Source: Pseudomonas marvdashtae
Lineage (GTDB): Bacteria; Pseudomonadota; Gammaproteobacteria; Pseudomonadales; Pseudomonadaceae
Direction of reading: 5' to 3'
DNA: 64,000 bases
Assembly (NCBI RefSeq): GCF_014268655.2
Contig: NZ_JABWQX020000002.1
Span: 1 to 64,000, forward strand
A model generated the notes under the pieces. The model ran no database searches, was not told the origin of the DNA, and saw only the letters and a program-made list of their open reading frames with translations. A program made the position numbers and the translations under genes. Of this stretch, positions 28,020 through 39,531 are shown one piece after another. The stretch's first letter is position 1. Each line of letters starts with the position of its first letter.

Positions 28020-29321
28020 TTGTTCTTTGAGCGCCACGGTGGTGGTGAGCGGACTATTCTCGTTCACTTGGAAGGACAGGACCCTGAGGCGCGCGAAGAT
28101 CCGCAGGAGTTTCAGGAATTGGCAATTTCGGCCGGCGCCGAGACCGTCGCGTTTGTCAACGTGCCGCGTCATCGGCCAACCGCCAAGTTCCTGATCGGCA
28201 GTGGCAAGGTCGAGGAGTTGCGCGACCTGGTCAAGGCCGAGCACATCGATCTGGTGATTTTCAATCACATCCTTACGCCCAGTCAGGAGCGCAACCTCGA
28301 ACGTGTCTTCGAGTGCCGCGTGATCGACCGCACAGGGCTGATTCTCGACATCTTCGCCCAACGCGCACGTACCCATGAAGGCAAGCTCCAGGTCGAACTG
28401 GCCCAGCTTGAACACATGAGTACGCGGCTGGTCCGCGGCTGGACTCACCTTGAACGCCAGAAAGGCGGGATCGGCCTTCGTGGTCCGGGTGAAACCCAGC
28501 TGGAAACCGACCGGCGCCTGTTGCGGGTTCGCCTGCGCCAGATCAAGGGGCGGCTGGAAAAAGTCCGCAGCCAGCGCGAGCAGTCGCGTCGTGGTCGCAA
28601 GCGGGCGGACATCCCGACGGTTTCACTGGTGGGTTATACCAACGCCGGCAAATCGACCTTGTTCAACAACGTCACTCAGTCCGACGTCTACGCCGCCGAC
28701 CAGTTGTTCGCCACGCTCGACCCGACCCTGCGCCGGCTCGACCTGGCTGACCTCGGGCCGATCGTGCTGGCCGACACCGTGGGCTTCATCCGTCACCTTC
28801 CGCATAAACTCGTCGAGGCTTTCCGGGCTACGCTCGAAGAGTCGAGCAACTCCGACCTGCTGCTGCACGTGATCGATGCCGCCGAGCCGGACCGGATGCT
28901 GCAGATCGAGCAGGTAATGATCGTGCTGGGCGAGATCGGGGCCCAGGACTTGCCGATCCTCGAGGTATACAACAAACTCGATTTGCTCGAGGGCGTGGAG
29001 CCGCAGATCCAGCGCGATGCCGACGGCAAGCCGCAACGGGTCTGGCTGTCAGCTCGTGATGGCAGTGGACTGGACCTGCTCAAGCAGGCCGTGGCGGAGC
29101 TGTTGGGCGATGACTTGTTCGTCGGCACCTTGAAGCTGCCGCAGCGTTTTGCCCGGCTGCGTGCCCAGTTCTTCGAGTTGGGCGCGGTGCAGAAAGAAGA
29201 ACATGATGAAGATGGCGTCTGCCTGTTGGCCGTTCGCCTGCCTCGGGCGGAACTGAACCGGTTGGTCAGTCGTGAAGGGCTGCAACCGATGGAATTCATC
29301 GAGCAACACACTTTGCAATAA
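28020..29321 (+). CDS. hflX: Ribosome-associated GTPase HflX
   Basis: GTPase that binds the 50S subunit and rescues or splits stalled ribosomes. The 433-residue protein has the HflX N-terminal domain and helical linker (LEHMSTRLVRGWTHLERQKGGIGLRGPGETQLETDRR region), then the G domain with GYTNAGKSTL (G1), DTVGF (G3) and NKLDL (G4). Translation begins with TTG at 28020 (MFFERHGGGER), with GGAG 7 bases upstream and 12 bp after hfq. Full length. Confidence 0.95.
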   Translation: MFFERHGGGERTILVHLEGQDPEAREDPQEFQELAISAGAETVAFVNVPRHRPTAKFLIGSGKVEELRDLVKAEHIDLVIFNHILTPSQERNLERVFECRVIDRTGLILDIFAQRARTHEGKLQVELAQLEHMSTRLVRGWTHLERQKGGIGLRGPGETQLETDRRLLRVRLRQIKGRLEKVRSQREQSRRGRKRADIPTVSLVGYTNAGKSTLFNNVTQSDVYAADQLFATLDPTLRRLDLADLGPIVLADTVGFIRHLPHKLVEAFRATLEESSNSDLLLHVIDAAEPDRMLQIEQVMIVLGEIGAQDLPILEVYNKLDLLEGVEPQIQRDADGKPQRVWLSARDGSGLDLLKQAVAELLGDDLFVGTLKLPQRFARLRAQFFELGAVQKEEHDEDGVCLLAVRLPRAELNRLVSREGLQPMEFIEQHTLQ

Positions 29322-29406
29322 AAGCCTGAGAAAGCTGTGTCAGGCATTCTGTAGCATTGGCCGGCGCGCCGTGGGCGCGTCTTTGCTTTATCAGATGGAG
29401 AGCGCT

Positions 29407-30579
29407 ATGGCTTGGAATGAGCCGGGTGGCAACTCGAATAACCAGGATCCCTGGGGCGGCAAGCGTCGTAACAACGGCGACCGCAAGGGACCACCGGATC
29501 TCGACGAGGCCTTCCGCAAGCTGCAGGAAAGCCTGAACGGTTTGTTCGGTGGTGGCAAGAAACGCGGTGACGATGGCGGCAGCCGTCCGGGCAAGGGCGG
29601 CGGTTTCGGCCTGCTCGGCATCGGTCTTGTCGTGCTCGCGGCTGTCTGGCTGTACAGCGCGGTCTATGTCGTGGACGAGCAGGAGCAGGCCGTGGTGCTG
29701 CGCTTCGGCAAGTACTACGAAACCGTAGGCCCGGGCCTGAACATCTACTTCCCGCCGATCGATCAGAAGTACATGGAGAACGTCACGCGTGAGCGTGCCT
29801 ACACCAAGCAGGGCCAGATGCTGACCGAAGACGAAAACATCGTCGAAGTGCCGCTGACCGTGCAGTACAAGATCACCAACCTGCAGGACTTCGTGCTGAA
29901 CGTCGACCAGCCGGAAATCAGCCTGCAGCATGCGACCGAAAGTGCCTTGCGCCATGTGGTGGGTTCCACCGCCATGGACCAGGTGCTGACCGAAGGTCGT
30001 GAACTGATGGCCAGCGAAATCAAGGAACGCCTGCAGCGCTTCCTCGACACCTATCGCACCGGCATCACCGTCACCCAGGTTAACGTGCAGAGCGCAGCGG
30101 CACCGCGTGAAGTACAGGAAGCCTTCGACGACGTGATCCGTGCCCGTGAAGACGAGCAGCGTTCGCGCAACCAGGCCGAAACCTATGCCAATGGCGTCGT
30201 GCCGGAAGCCCGTGGCCAGGCCCAGCGCATCATCGAGGATGCCAACGGTTATCGCGACGAAGTGGTCTCCCGCGCCAAGGGTGAGGCTGACCGCTTCACC
30301 AAACTGGTAGCCGAGTATCGCAAGGCCCCCGAAGTGACCCGCCAGCGTCTGTACCTGGACACCATGCAGGAAGTCTTCAGCAATACCAGCAAGGTCCTCG
30401 TGACCGGCAACAAGAACGGCCAGAGCAATCTGCTGTACTTGCCGTTGGACAAGATGGTCGAGAGCGGTCGCAACACCAGCACGCCGCCGACCAGCGCGGC
30501 AGCCGCCAGCAATGAAGCCAATGCCCGCGCGGCGGCGGATCTGCAGCAACAGCAAGCACGTACCAGGGAGAGTCGCTGA
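29407..30579 (+). CDS. hflK: FtsH protease modulator HflK
   Basis: SPFH/prohibitin-type membrane protein that forms a large complex with HflC around the FtsH protease. The 390-residue protein has a Gly/Asn/Lys-rich cytoplasmic N-terminus, one membrane helix (about residues 75-97), the SPFH domain in the periplasm, and a coiled coil (EEDEQRSRNQAE-like, AQRIIEDANGYRDEVVSRAKGEADR). ATG 29407 (MAWNEPGGN) follows GGAG at 6 bases and is preferred to the upstream ATG at 29395. It overlaps hflC by one base. Confidence 0.95.
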   Translation: MAWNEPGGNSNNQDPWGGKRRNNGDRKGPPDLDEAFRKLQESLNGLFGGGKKRGDDGGSRPGKGGGFGLLGIGLVVLAAVWLYSAVYVVDEQEQAVVLRFGKYYETVGPGLNIYFPPIDQKYMENVTRERAYTKQGQMLTEDENIVEVPLTVQYKITNLQDFVLNVDQPEISLQHATESALRHVVGSTAMDQVLTEGRELMASEIKERLQRFLDTYRTGITVTQVNVQSAAAPREVQEAFDDVIRAREDEQRSRNQAETYANGVVPEARGQAQRIIEDANGYRDEVVSRAKGEADRFTKLVAEYRKAPEVTRQRLYLDTMQEVFSNTSKVLVTGNKNGQSNLLYLPLDKMVESGRNTSTPPTSAAAASNEANARAAADLQQQQARTRESR

Positions 30580-31448
30580 TGAGCAATAAATCGCTGATCG
30601 CCCTTATTGTCGGTGTCGTCGTGGCGATCGCTGCCTGGAACTGCTTCTACATCGTGGCTCAGACCGAGCGGGCGGTGTTGCTGCAATTCGGTCGCGTGGT
30701 CCAGGCTGATGTCCAGCCGGGGCTGCATGTGAAAGTGCCGTACGTCAACAAGGTGCGCAAGTTCGACGCTCGCCTGATGACGTTGGATGCACCGACGCAA
30801 CGCTTCCTGACGCTGGAAAAGAAAGCCGTGATGGTGGATGCCTATGCCAAGTGGCGCGTGAAGGATGCCGAGCGCTTCTACACCGCGACCTCGGGCCTCA
30901 AGCAGATCGCCGACGAGCGTCTGTCACGTCGCCTGGAGTCGGGCCTGCGGGACCAGTTCGGTAAGCGCACCCTGCACGAAGTGGTGTCTGGTGAGCGTGA
31001 TGCGCTCATGGCCGACATCACCCGTTCGCTGAATGCGATGGCGGAAAAAGAGCTGGGGATCGAAGTCGTCGATGTCCGGGTCAAGGCCATCGACCTGCCG
31101 AAGGAAGTGAACCGCAGCGTGTTCGAGCGGATGAGCACCGAGCGTGAGCGTGAAGCTCGCGAGCACCGCGCCAAGGGTAACGAGCTGGCCGAAGGCATCC
31201 GTGCCGACGCCGATCGCCAACGCCGCGTGCTGCTAGCCGAAGCCTATCGTGAATCGGAAGAGGTCCGTGGTGATGGTGATGCCCAGGCCGCTTCGATCTA
31301 CTCCAAGGCTTATGGTCAGGATCAGGAGTTCTACGCGTTCTACCGTAGCCTGCGTGCCTACCGTGAAAGCTTCGCGAACAAATCCGACGTTCTGGTCCTG
31401 GACCCAAGCAGTGACTTCTTCCAGTACCTGGAAAAGTCCAAGCCTTGA
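30579..31448 (+). CDS. hflC: FtsH protease modulator HflC
   Basis: Partner of HflK. The 289-residue protein has an N-terminal membrane helix (SLIALIVGVVVAIAAWNCFYIV), an SPFH domain starting TERAVLLQFGRVV, and a C-terminal coiled coil (STEREREAREHRAKGNELAEG) ending in the conserved YRSLRAYRESF block. Last gene of the hfq-hflX-hflK-hflC operon; two hairpins follow. In P. aeruginosa and E. coli a small DUF2065 gene comes next, but none can be found here. Confidence 0.96.
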   Translation: MSNKSLIALIVGVVVAIAAWNCFYIVAQTERAVLLQFGRVVQADVQPGLHVKVPYVNKVRKFDARLMTLDAPTQRFLTLEKKAVMVDAYAKWRVKDAERFYTATSGLKQIADERLSRRLESGLRDQFGKRTLHEVVSGERDALMADITRSLNAMAEKELGIEVVDVRVKAIDLPKEVNRSVFERMSTEREREAREHRAKGNELAEGIRADADRQRRVLLAEAYRESEEVRGDGDAQAASIYSKAYGQDQEFYAFYRSLRAYRESFANKSDVLVLDPSSDFFQYLEKSKP

Positions 31449-31470
31449 TGCGACGTTGACCTGAAGCACT

Positions 31471-31497
31471 CCGCCCGGCGGCTAAAACGTCGGGCGG
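31471..31497 (+). terminator. Hairpin after hflC
   Basis: Stem CCGCCCG / CGGGCGG, 22 bp after the hflC stop, without an immediate T-run. Confidence 0.4.
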
Positions 31498-31533
31498 GGT
31501 GATCCTTTCGGAAAACGTGTGTATGATGCGGCA

Positions 31534-31556
31534 GCCGGGAAATTCCCGGCTTTTTT
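31534..31556 (+). terminator. Rho-independent terminator between hflC and hisZ
   Basis: GCCGGG-AAATT-CCCGGC followed by TTTTTT. The 321-bp gap 31449-31769 holds this, the weaker hairpin at 31471-31497 and another at 31725-31744, and no convincing gene. Confidence 0.85.
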
Positions 31557-31724
31557 GCGTCTGCACGTTTGATTGTGGTTACAGGTGCAGGTGTCGGGTT
31601 GAACGACTCGACAGGTTTTTCGAGGAAAGTGCTTGGCGAGGCCGATCCAGGGCCATTCGTCACGTCGCCCTTGCGCGTGGTTTGCGGATCTTCGCATGGC
31701 GCCGGCATTTTCTGCTTCACTCAA

Positions 31725-31744
31725 GGCCAGCCTGAAGGCTGGCC
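31725..31744 (+). promoter_or_regulatory. Perfect hairpin in the hisZ leader
   Basis: GGCCAGCC-TGAA-GGCTGGCC, an 8-bp stem closed by a TGAA tetraloop, 25 bp before hisZ. No T-run follows, so it is more likely an mRNA leader structure than a terminator. Its role is unknown. Confidence 0.4.
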
Positions 31745-31769
31745 GCCCGGACCATAGGGGAATGGCGTA

Positions 31770-34305
<2,536 letters not shown>

Positions 34306-34324
34306 TAAGTCGTTGATGTAAAAC

Positions 34325-34352
34325 ACAAAGGACCCTCGTTAGGGTCCTTTGT
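34325..34352 (+). terminator. Rho-independent terminator of hisZ-purA
   Basis: Perfect stem ACAAAGGACCCT / AGGGTCCTTTGT with loop CGTT, 20 bp after the purA stop, followed by CATTTC. Confidence 0.85.
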
Positions 34353-34369
34353 CATTTCTGCCGCCCGTG

Positions 34370-34385
34370 CGGCACGACACTTGCT
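34370..34385 (+). promoter_or_regulatory. Candidate sigma-54 (RpoN) promoter of the chemoreceptor gene
   Basis: CGGCACGACACTTGCT matches the sigma-54 consensus TGGCACG-N4-TTGCW at all but the first base, with the required GG and GC exactly 10 bases apart. It lies 70 bp before the GTG start. Confidence 0.65.
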
Positions 34386-34455
34386 TTGCAACTCCATTAC
34401 CGGCACGTCTATACGAGTGCTATCAAATTAATGGCGTTAGTAGAGGGATTCTCCT

Positions 34456-36390
34456 GTGTCGGCCGTTCTCTCACTGTTACAAAGCCGTCTGCTGCGGCCG
34501 GTGTTCGTTACCCTCGGTATCGCCCTTTTGGTGCAAGTGCTGGTCGCCGTTGCGCTGACCCGAAGCACGGTCACCGCGCTGGAGGCCGATCTAAACGCGC
34601 GGCTGGGGGGCGACAGTCAAAAGTTGTCTGGTGAACTGGAGCAGGCCGGGCATGAAGTCACCTCAAGCCTGGACAGCTTGTCGGCCAGCACCCGGCAGCG
34701 CCTTACCGCCGGTTTGTCCACGCGATTGAAGGACGAGCAGGCGCAACTGCGCACGACGCTGGAGAAAAGCCTCAAGGAGTCCGCCAATGATATGGCGCAG
34801 CTTCTGGCTTCGGTCGCTCCGCGCGCCATGTGGGACAGCGACGTGCCGACCCTTTCTGAATTCGCCCGCCGGGCCCAGCGCAATCCCAACGTGCTGTTTG
34901 TCATTTATGACGACGCCGCCGGTGAACACCTTACGCGCTACCTGAACCGGGAGAACCCGATCAACAAGGCCTTGCTGGAAAAGGGCAAGGGCGAGCGCGC
35001 GCTGGACAAAGTGCTGGATGCTGCGAAGAACGATCCCTCCGTGTATTACCTCGAAGCTTCGATCAACCCCAACGGCGTGGAAATCGGCAAGGTGTTGATG
35101 GGGGTGTCGACGGCCTCCGTTGAGACCGATCTGAGGGCTCTCGACCAACGCTTTGCTGCGTTGATTGCCAGCAGCGACCAACTGGTGGGCGACAGCCTCA
35201 AGGGTGCCGCCGCCGACAGCGCCGCCGCCATGCGCGGCCGCTTGGGTTCGGCGCAGGCAACCGCCACGCAAATGCAGACCAACACCGCCGCTACCGTGCA
35301 AGAGGCCGCAGGAACCTTGCGCTGGCGTATCGGCCTGGGCCTGGCGTTGGTGGGCTTTGGCGTTCTGGTGTTGCTGGCCGTGGTGCTGGGGCGTCGGGTG
35401 GTCAATCGCCTGAAGCTACTGATCGCGGCGATGAACGACCTGGCGGCGGGCGAGGGCGACTTGACCAAGCGCGTGCAAATCAACAGCAAGGACGAGATCG
35501 GCGAGATGGCCTCGGCAGTCAACCGCTTTGTGGATAAGTTGCAGCCCATCGTGCGCGAGGCAGGGGATGTGGCCCAGCGGACCGGTCAGGAAATTGGCGC
35601 GATGACCTTGCGCAACTCCGGTGCCGATGCGGCGGCCGGCATGCAGCGCGATGAAGTGGCCGAGAGCTTGCGGGCGCTGTCGCAAATGGCCGACGAAGCG
35701 CAGTCGGAAAGCCAGGCGATGCAGGCGGCGTTGCAGCAAGTGGTGGAGATTCGCAAGGCTACCGACGAAAACACCCGCACCTCGGCCAAGGTGGGGGGGT
35801 TGATCGAGGCGTTGGCCGGTCAGGTCGATACAGGGGCGAAAGTCATCGAGCGGTTGGCGCAGCAGAGCGAGCAGATCGAAGTGGTGCTGACTGTGATTCA
35901 TGGCATCGCCGAGCAAACCAACCTGCTGGCCTTGAACGCAGCCATCGAGGCGGCGCGGGCCGGCGAAACCGGACGTGGGTTCGCGGTGGTGGCGGATGAG
36001 GTACGGGCGCTGGCGAGCAAGACCCAGAGTTCGACCGGCGACATCCAGGCCCATATCGTCGCCTTGCAACAGGGCGCGCGTGAAGCAGTGGCTGCGATTG
36101 GTCAGGCCGGGCGCCAGGCCAGCGAGGGTTTGTTGGTGCTGCGCGACAGCGCGCGGTTGCAGCAGTCGGTGCAGGCCTCCGTCGAGCAAGTCCATGCGGC
36201 CATCGGCCTGGCAACCCAGGCAGCCGCGCATCAGGCCCAAGGCGCGCAAGCGGTGCGCAGCCGAGTGGAAACCATTCATGTCCAGGCCGAAAAAGCCGCC
36301 CAGGCCGTGGTCGAGACCACGGCCAGCGGCAAGGTGCTGGACAGTTTGGCGGCGCAGTTGAAGGCGAGCCTGGGGCAGTTCAGGGCTTGA
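34456..36390 (+). CDS. Methyl-accepting chemotaxis protein
   Basis: Transmembrane chemoreceptor of 644 residues that feeds CheA/CheW. Order: TM1 (about 12-35), periplasmic sensor region (36-280) that is helical and rich in Ser/Leu/Gln and matches no ligand-binding fold I can name, TM2 (about 288-312), HAMP (about 313-365; [23 protein letters not shown]), and the cytoplasmic coiled coil whose tip reads [21 protein letters not shown]. The tip sequence is the universal CheA/CheW contact. No C-terminal CheR-docking pentapeptide is seen. GTG 34456 follows an AGAGGGA site. Ligand unknown. Confidence 0.92.
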   Translation: MSAVLSLLQSRLLRPVFVTLGIALLVQVLVAVALTRSTVTALEADLNARLGGDSQKLSGELEQAGHEVTSSLDSLSASTRQRLTAGLSTRLKDEQAQLRTTLEKSLKESANDMAQLLASVAPRAMWDSDVPTLSEFARRAQRNPNVLFVIYDDAAGEHLTRYLNRENPINKALLEKGKGERALDKVLDAAKNDPSVYYLEASINPNGVEIGKVLMGVSTASVETDLRALDQRFAALIASSDQLVGDSLKGAAADSAAAMRGRLGSAQATATQMQTNTAATVQEAAGTLRWRIGLGLALVGFGVLVLLAVVLGRRVVNRLKLLIAAMNDLAAGEGDLTKRVQINSKDEIGEMASAVNRFVDKLQPIVREAGDVAQRTGQEIGAMTLRNSGADAAAGMQRDEVAESLRALSQMADEAQSESQAMQAALQQVVEIRKATDENTRTSAKVGGLIEALAGQVDTGAKVIERLAQQSEQIEVVLTVIHGIAEQTNLLALNAAIEAARAGETGRGFAVVADEVRALASKTQSSTGDIQAHIVALQQGAREAVAAIGQAGRQASEGLLVLRDSARLQQSVQASVEQVHAAIGLATQAAAHQAQGAQAVRSRVETIHVQAEKAAQAVVETTASGKVLDSLAAQLKASLGQFRA

Positions 36391-36413
36391 TCGAAAAGCC
36401 TGCGCTGGCCTTT

Positions 36414-36463
36414 CGCAGGCAAGCTCGCCCACAGGGTTGCCTTGTGGAACGAGCTTGCTTGCG
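36414..36463. repeat. Inverted repeat (REP-like variant)
   Basis: CGCAGGCAAGCTCG and CGAGCTTGCTTGCG, one mismatch, around a 22-bp centre, in the gap between the convergent chemoreceptor and iron permease genes. It may also act as a bidirectional terminator. Confidence 0.6.
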
Positions 36464-36472
36464 ATGGCCGCT

Positions 36473-38026
36473 TCAGCGGCTCAGATACATCCGCGTCGTC
36501 AGCAGATAAACCGGCAGCCCCGACACCAGGATCAACAGCGCCGCATAAGGCGCAGCTGCCGCGAACTCCACATTCGAGGTATGTGCCCATACGGCTGTTG
36601 CCAACGTGTTGAGCCCGGTGGGGCTGAGCAGCAGCGTGGCGGTCAACTCTTTCATCGCATCCAGGAACACCAGCGCGAACGCCGCGCCCAGCGCCGGGAA
36701 GATGATCGGCAGCGTCACGCGACAGAACGCACTGAGCGACGAAGCTCCCAGTGTTCGCGCGGCCTCTTCCAGCTGCGGCGCAGCCTTGTTCAGCGCGGTA
36801 CGCACCGGCGCTTGGGCCAGCGGCAGGAACAGCAGCGCATAGGCAATCAGCAGCAGACCTGAAGTCTGGTACAGCGCCGGTACATAATGCAGGGCGAAAT
36901 ACACCAGGCTCAGGGCGATCACCAGCCCTGGCAGGGCGTGCAGCAAGTAGGGCAGGCGTTCGGCCCATAGCGCCAGGCGACCCTTATGACGTACCACCAG
37001 CAGGCCGACCGGCACCGCGAGTATCAGGCAGAGCGCGGCGCCGCCAAGTGAAAGCGCCAGCGATGACAGCAGCGCCTCGCCGATTTCGCCCGCCGGAAAT
37101 GCGGCGGAAGTGCCCACCGCCAGCCAGTACGCCAACATCCCCAGCGGAATACCGCTGCCAATGACCGCCAATGCCAAGCAATACAACTGACCGGGTACTG
37201 CCCAGGCACCGAGTCGCACTTGCTCGGGCTGTCGCGCCGCGCCCTGTCCGGTGCGCACATGACGGCCCCTGCCGCGCACTCGCAACTCCAGCCACAGCAG
37301 GACCAGGCACAGCGCCAACAGCACGGCCGACAGCATGGCGGCATTGGCATTGCTGAATTCCAGCTCGAATTGCTGATAAATCGCTGTGGTAAAGGTTTGC
37401 AGGCCGATGATCGACAGCGCGCCGAACTCCACCAGCATGTGCAGGGCAATCAACAATGAGCCGGCCAGCAGCGAAGGCCAGAGCAGCGGCAGGGTGACGC
37501 GAAAGAACACGCCCCAGCGATTCTGCCCCAAGGTGCGCGCGGACTCTTCGAGGGAAGGGTCGAGGTTGCGCAGGGTTGCTGCCACGGGAAGAAAGATCAG
37601 CGGGTATTTGGACAGGGTCATCACCAGGATTGCCCCGCCCAGCCCTTCGAATTGGGCGCTCAGGGAGACCCAGGTGAAGCTGCTGACAAACGCCGGCACC
37701 GCGAACGGCAGGCACAAAATGACGCCCCAGACCCGGCGGCCCCGCAGGTCACTGCGCTCCAGCAGCCAGGCCAGGGACAGGCCGATGATGCCGCAGGCCA
37801 GCGTGACGCCGATCATCAGGGCCAGGGTGTTGCGCAGCAAGCCGAACACGTAAGGCCGCCAGAGCAGGTGCAGCGCCTCGGCCCAGCCGGCTTGCCAGGC
37901 TTTTACGGTGACGTACAGCAGCGGCAGAGCACTCAGCAGCACCAGCAGCAACACGGGAACCAGCAACCCGATCGACGGGCGCTTGCGCCGCGGAACGTAA
38001 TTCCCGGCAGTCAGCGAAGGCGTCAT
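36473..38026 (-). CDS. hitB: Ferric iron ABC transporter permease (HitB/FbpB type)
   Basis: Inner-membrane permease of 517 residues with about twelve helices, made of two fused permease halves. Each half carries an EAA loop for the ATPase: EESARTLGQNRWGVFFRVTLP and EEAARTLGASSLSAFCRVTLP. The doubled layout is typical of FbpB/HitB/SfuB ferric permeases. The start at 38026 overlaps the stop of the binding-protein gene (ATGA), so the two are translated together. No ATP-binding subunit is encoded nearby; in P. aeruginosa hitAB likewise stand without one. Confidence 0.9.
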   Translation of the reverse strand: MTPSLTAGNYVPRRKRPSIGLLVPVLLLVLLSALPLLYVTVKAWQAGWAEALHLLWRPYVFGLLRNTLALMIGVTLACGIIGLSLAWLLERSDLRGRRVWGVILCLPFAVPAFVSSFTWVSLSAQFEGLGGAILVMTLSKYPLIFLPVAATLRNLDPSLEESARTLGQNRWGVFFRVTLPLLWPSLLAGSLLIALHMLVEFGALSIIGLQTFTTAIYQQFELEFSNANAAMLSAVLLALCLVLLWLELRVRGRGRHVRTGQGAARQPEQVRLGAWAVPGQLYCLALAVIGSGIPLGMLAYWLAVGTSAAFPAGEIGEALLSSLALSLGGAALCLILAVPVGLLVVRHKGRLALWAERLPYLLHALPGLVIALSLVYFALHYVPALYQTSGLLLIAYALLFLPLAQAPVRTALNKAAPQLEEAARTLGASSLSAFCRVTLPIIFPALGAAFALVFLDAMKELTATLLLSPTGLNTLATAVWAHTSNVEFAAAAPYAALLILVSGLPVYLLTTRMYLSR

Positions 38027-39036
38027 CAGTTCAGGCCGACTTCACGTTCCAGCTCCAGTGCTTCTTCGGCGTTGCCGAGGTCGGCCGGGGTGACTTTCGG
38101 TGGTTCGAGTTCGTTGAAAGGCTTGAGGCCGCGATCCGACGTCATGCCCTTGTGCAGCGGGTATTCGGCGGACGTCTGGGTGATCACGCGCTGGCCTTCT
38201 TCACTGGCCATGTAGGCGAGCAATTGTTGGGCTTCCTTGGGGTGTTTACTGGATTTGAGCGCAGCTGCGCTGGAGACGGTAACCAGGCCGCCGGCATCGC
38301 CGCCAGTGAAATAGTGCAGCTTGGAGTCGAGCTGGCCTTTTTCCCGCTGCAGGGCGAACCAGTAGTAATTGTTCACCAGCACGGTCGCCACTTCGCCGTT
38401 CTCCACGGCCTTGAGGGCAACCATGTTGTTGCTGTAGACCTTGCCGAACGCGCGCAGCCCGGTGAGCCATTCTTCGGCTGCTTCCTTGCCATGCAATTTG
38501 ATAATGGCGACGGCTTGTTCCTGGAACGCACCGCTGGTCGGAACGAAGCCGACCTTGCCCTGCCATTGCGGCTGAGCAAAATCGAGGACGGTTTTCGGCA
38601 GGTCTTTTTCGTCGATCAGCTTGGGGTTGTAGGCGACCACGCGCACGCGGGCGGTCACGCCCATCCAGGCGCCGTCGCGGGCCACATAGTCCTTGGGCAG
38701 TACGTCGAGGGTGGCGTCATCGATCTTCGCCAGCAAGCCTTGCTCGCCGAGTTTGTTCAGCGGAGGCGATTCTTCGGTGTAGATCACATCGGCTGGGGAG
38801 CGCTCACCTTCTTCGACCACTTGGCTGGCGAGCTGGTTGCTGCTGCCCTTGCGCACGTTGACATGGATACCGGTCTTGGCTTCGAAGGCCTTGGCCAATT
38901 CGTCGCCTACTTCTTTGTGCTGGCCGTTGTAGAGGGTCAGTTCTACCTTGTCGGCGGCTTCGGTGAGGGGCGTGGCGAGGGTCAGGCCGAGCAGGGTGAA
39001 GGTCAGGGCGCGGCGCAGGGTGGTTCGAAACATCAT
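38026..39036 (-). CDS. hitA: Periplasmic Fe(3+)-binding protein (HitA/FbpA type)
   Basis: Captures ferric iron in the periplasm and passes it to the HitB permease. The 336-residue protein has a signal peptide (MMFRTTLRRALTFTLLGLTLATPLTEA) and the FbpA fold, with LYNGQHKEVGDELAKAFE at the mature N-terminus and the adjacent Tyr224-Tyr225 pair (NNYYWFAL) that ligates iron in this family. A Fur-like operator lies about 40 bp upstream, in line with repression by iron. The second ATG (39033) is an equally good start. Confidence 0.93.
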   Translation of the reverse strand: MMFRTTLRRALTFTLLGLTLATPLTEAADKVELTLYNGQHKEVGDELAKAFEAKTGIHVNVRKGSSNQLASQVVEEGERSPADVIYTEESPPLNKLGEQGLLAKIDDATLDVLPKDYVARDGAWMGVTARVRVVAYNPKLIDEKDLPKTVLDFAQPQWQGKVGFVPTSGAFQEQAVAIIKLHGKEAAEEWLTGLRAFGKVYSNNMVALKAVENGEVATVLVNNYYWFALQREKGQLDSKLHYFTGGDAGGLVTVSSAAALKSSKHPKEAQQLLAYMASEEGQRVITQTSAEYPLHKGMTSDRGLKPFNELEPPKVTPADLGNAEEALELEREVGLN

Positions 39037-39072
39037 TCGCGGGGTTCCTCACTGTCGTGTAGCAAAAACTTG

Positions 39073-39095
39073 TAACAATGATAAACGATATTGTT
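39073..39095 (-). promoter_or_regulatory. Candidate Fur box before hitAB
   Basis: AT-rich dyad AACAATGAT…ATATTGTT in an otherwise GC-rich region, about 40 bp before hitA. It resembles the GATAATGATAATCATTATC Fur consensus at most A/T positions. The assignment also rests on the iron-transport genes it precedes. Confidence 0.55.
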
Positions 39096-39140
39096 TCTCA
39101 TGTGCGGCTTGGGGAGTCTGGTTTGTCTGGCGGATTGTCA

Positions 39141-39182
39141 GGGAGGGCTGCGCCCTCCAGCGGGAGCAAGCTCCCTCGCCAC
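39141..39182. repeat. Hairpin plus single REP arm
   Basis: GGAGGGC-TGC-GCCCTCC is followed by GCGGGAGCAAGCTCCCTCGC (from 39160), one arm of the REP seen at 19440-19560. No partner arm is visible within 200 bp. Confidence 0.6.
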
Positions 39183-39208
39183 GGAGGGGGCGTTAAGCCC
39201 GGAAACGC

Positions 39209-39232
39209 AAAAACCCGCTTTCGCGGGTTTTT
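39209..39232 (-). terminator. Terminator of the downstream tRNA-Leu gene
   Basis: AAAAACCCGC-TTTC-GCGGGTTTTT, 36 bp past the 3' end of the tRNA. An identical copy follows the other tRNA-Leu at 39473. Confidence 0.85.
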
Positions 39233-39268
39233 GTGAGGTTCAAGGTGTGTAAACCTTGAAGCTTGAAT

Positions 39269-39355
39269 TGGTGCCCAGAAGAAGACTCGAACTTCCACGA
39301 CCTTGCGGTCACCAGCACCTGAAGCTGGCGTGTCTACCAATTTCACCATCTGGGC
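39269..39355 (-). tRNA. leuT: tRNA-Leu (anticodon CAG), copy 2
   Basis: 87-base class II tRNA on the minus strand. The acceptor stem starts GCCCAGA and ends TCTGGGC followed by an encoded CCA. The anticodon stem-loop is CCAGC-TTCAGGT-GCTGG, giving anticodon CAG (codon CUG). The variable arm GTGACCGCAAGGTCGT is long, as in all leucine tRNAs, and the T-loop is GTTCGAGTC. The tRNA sequence is identical to that at 39532-39618. Confidence 0.97.
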
Positions 39356-39389
39356 AGCATCTTCAGCGTTGCCGCTGTTGATGTGGCGC

Positions 39390-39418
39390 ACTATACGGAG
39401 CGCGTTTTGATCTGTAAA
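39390..39418 (-). promoter_or_regulatory. Promoter of tRNA-Leu copy 2
   Basis: TTTACA, 17 bases, TATAGT, then GCGC. The GC-rich discriminator after the -10 box is typical of stringently controlled stable RNA promoters. Confidence 0.8.
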
Positions 39419-39472
39419 CCCCTGTTTTTGTTTTGATAATTGCCAAAACGGAAAACCAGTGGGGCGAAACGC

Positions 39473-39496
39473 AAAAACCCGCTTTCGCGGGTTTTT
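39473..39496 (-). terminator. Terminator of the upstream tRNA-Leu gene
   Basis: Same 24-base hairpin as at 39209-39232: AAAAACCCGC-TTTC-GCGGGTTTTT. Confidence 0.85.
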
Positions 39497-39531
39497 GAGA
39501 GGCTCAAGGCAAGAAACCTTGAAGCTTGAAT

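Noticed and set aside
31499..31735. 78-codon frame between hflC and hisZ
   Set aside because: It reads through a strong Rho-independent terminator (31534-31556), has no ribosome site, and does not resemble DUF2065 or any other family.
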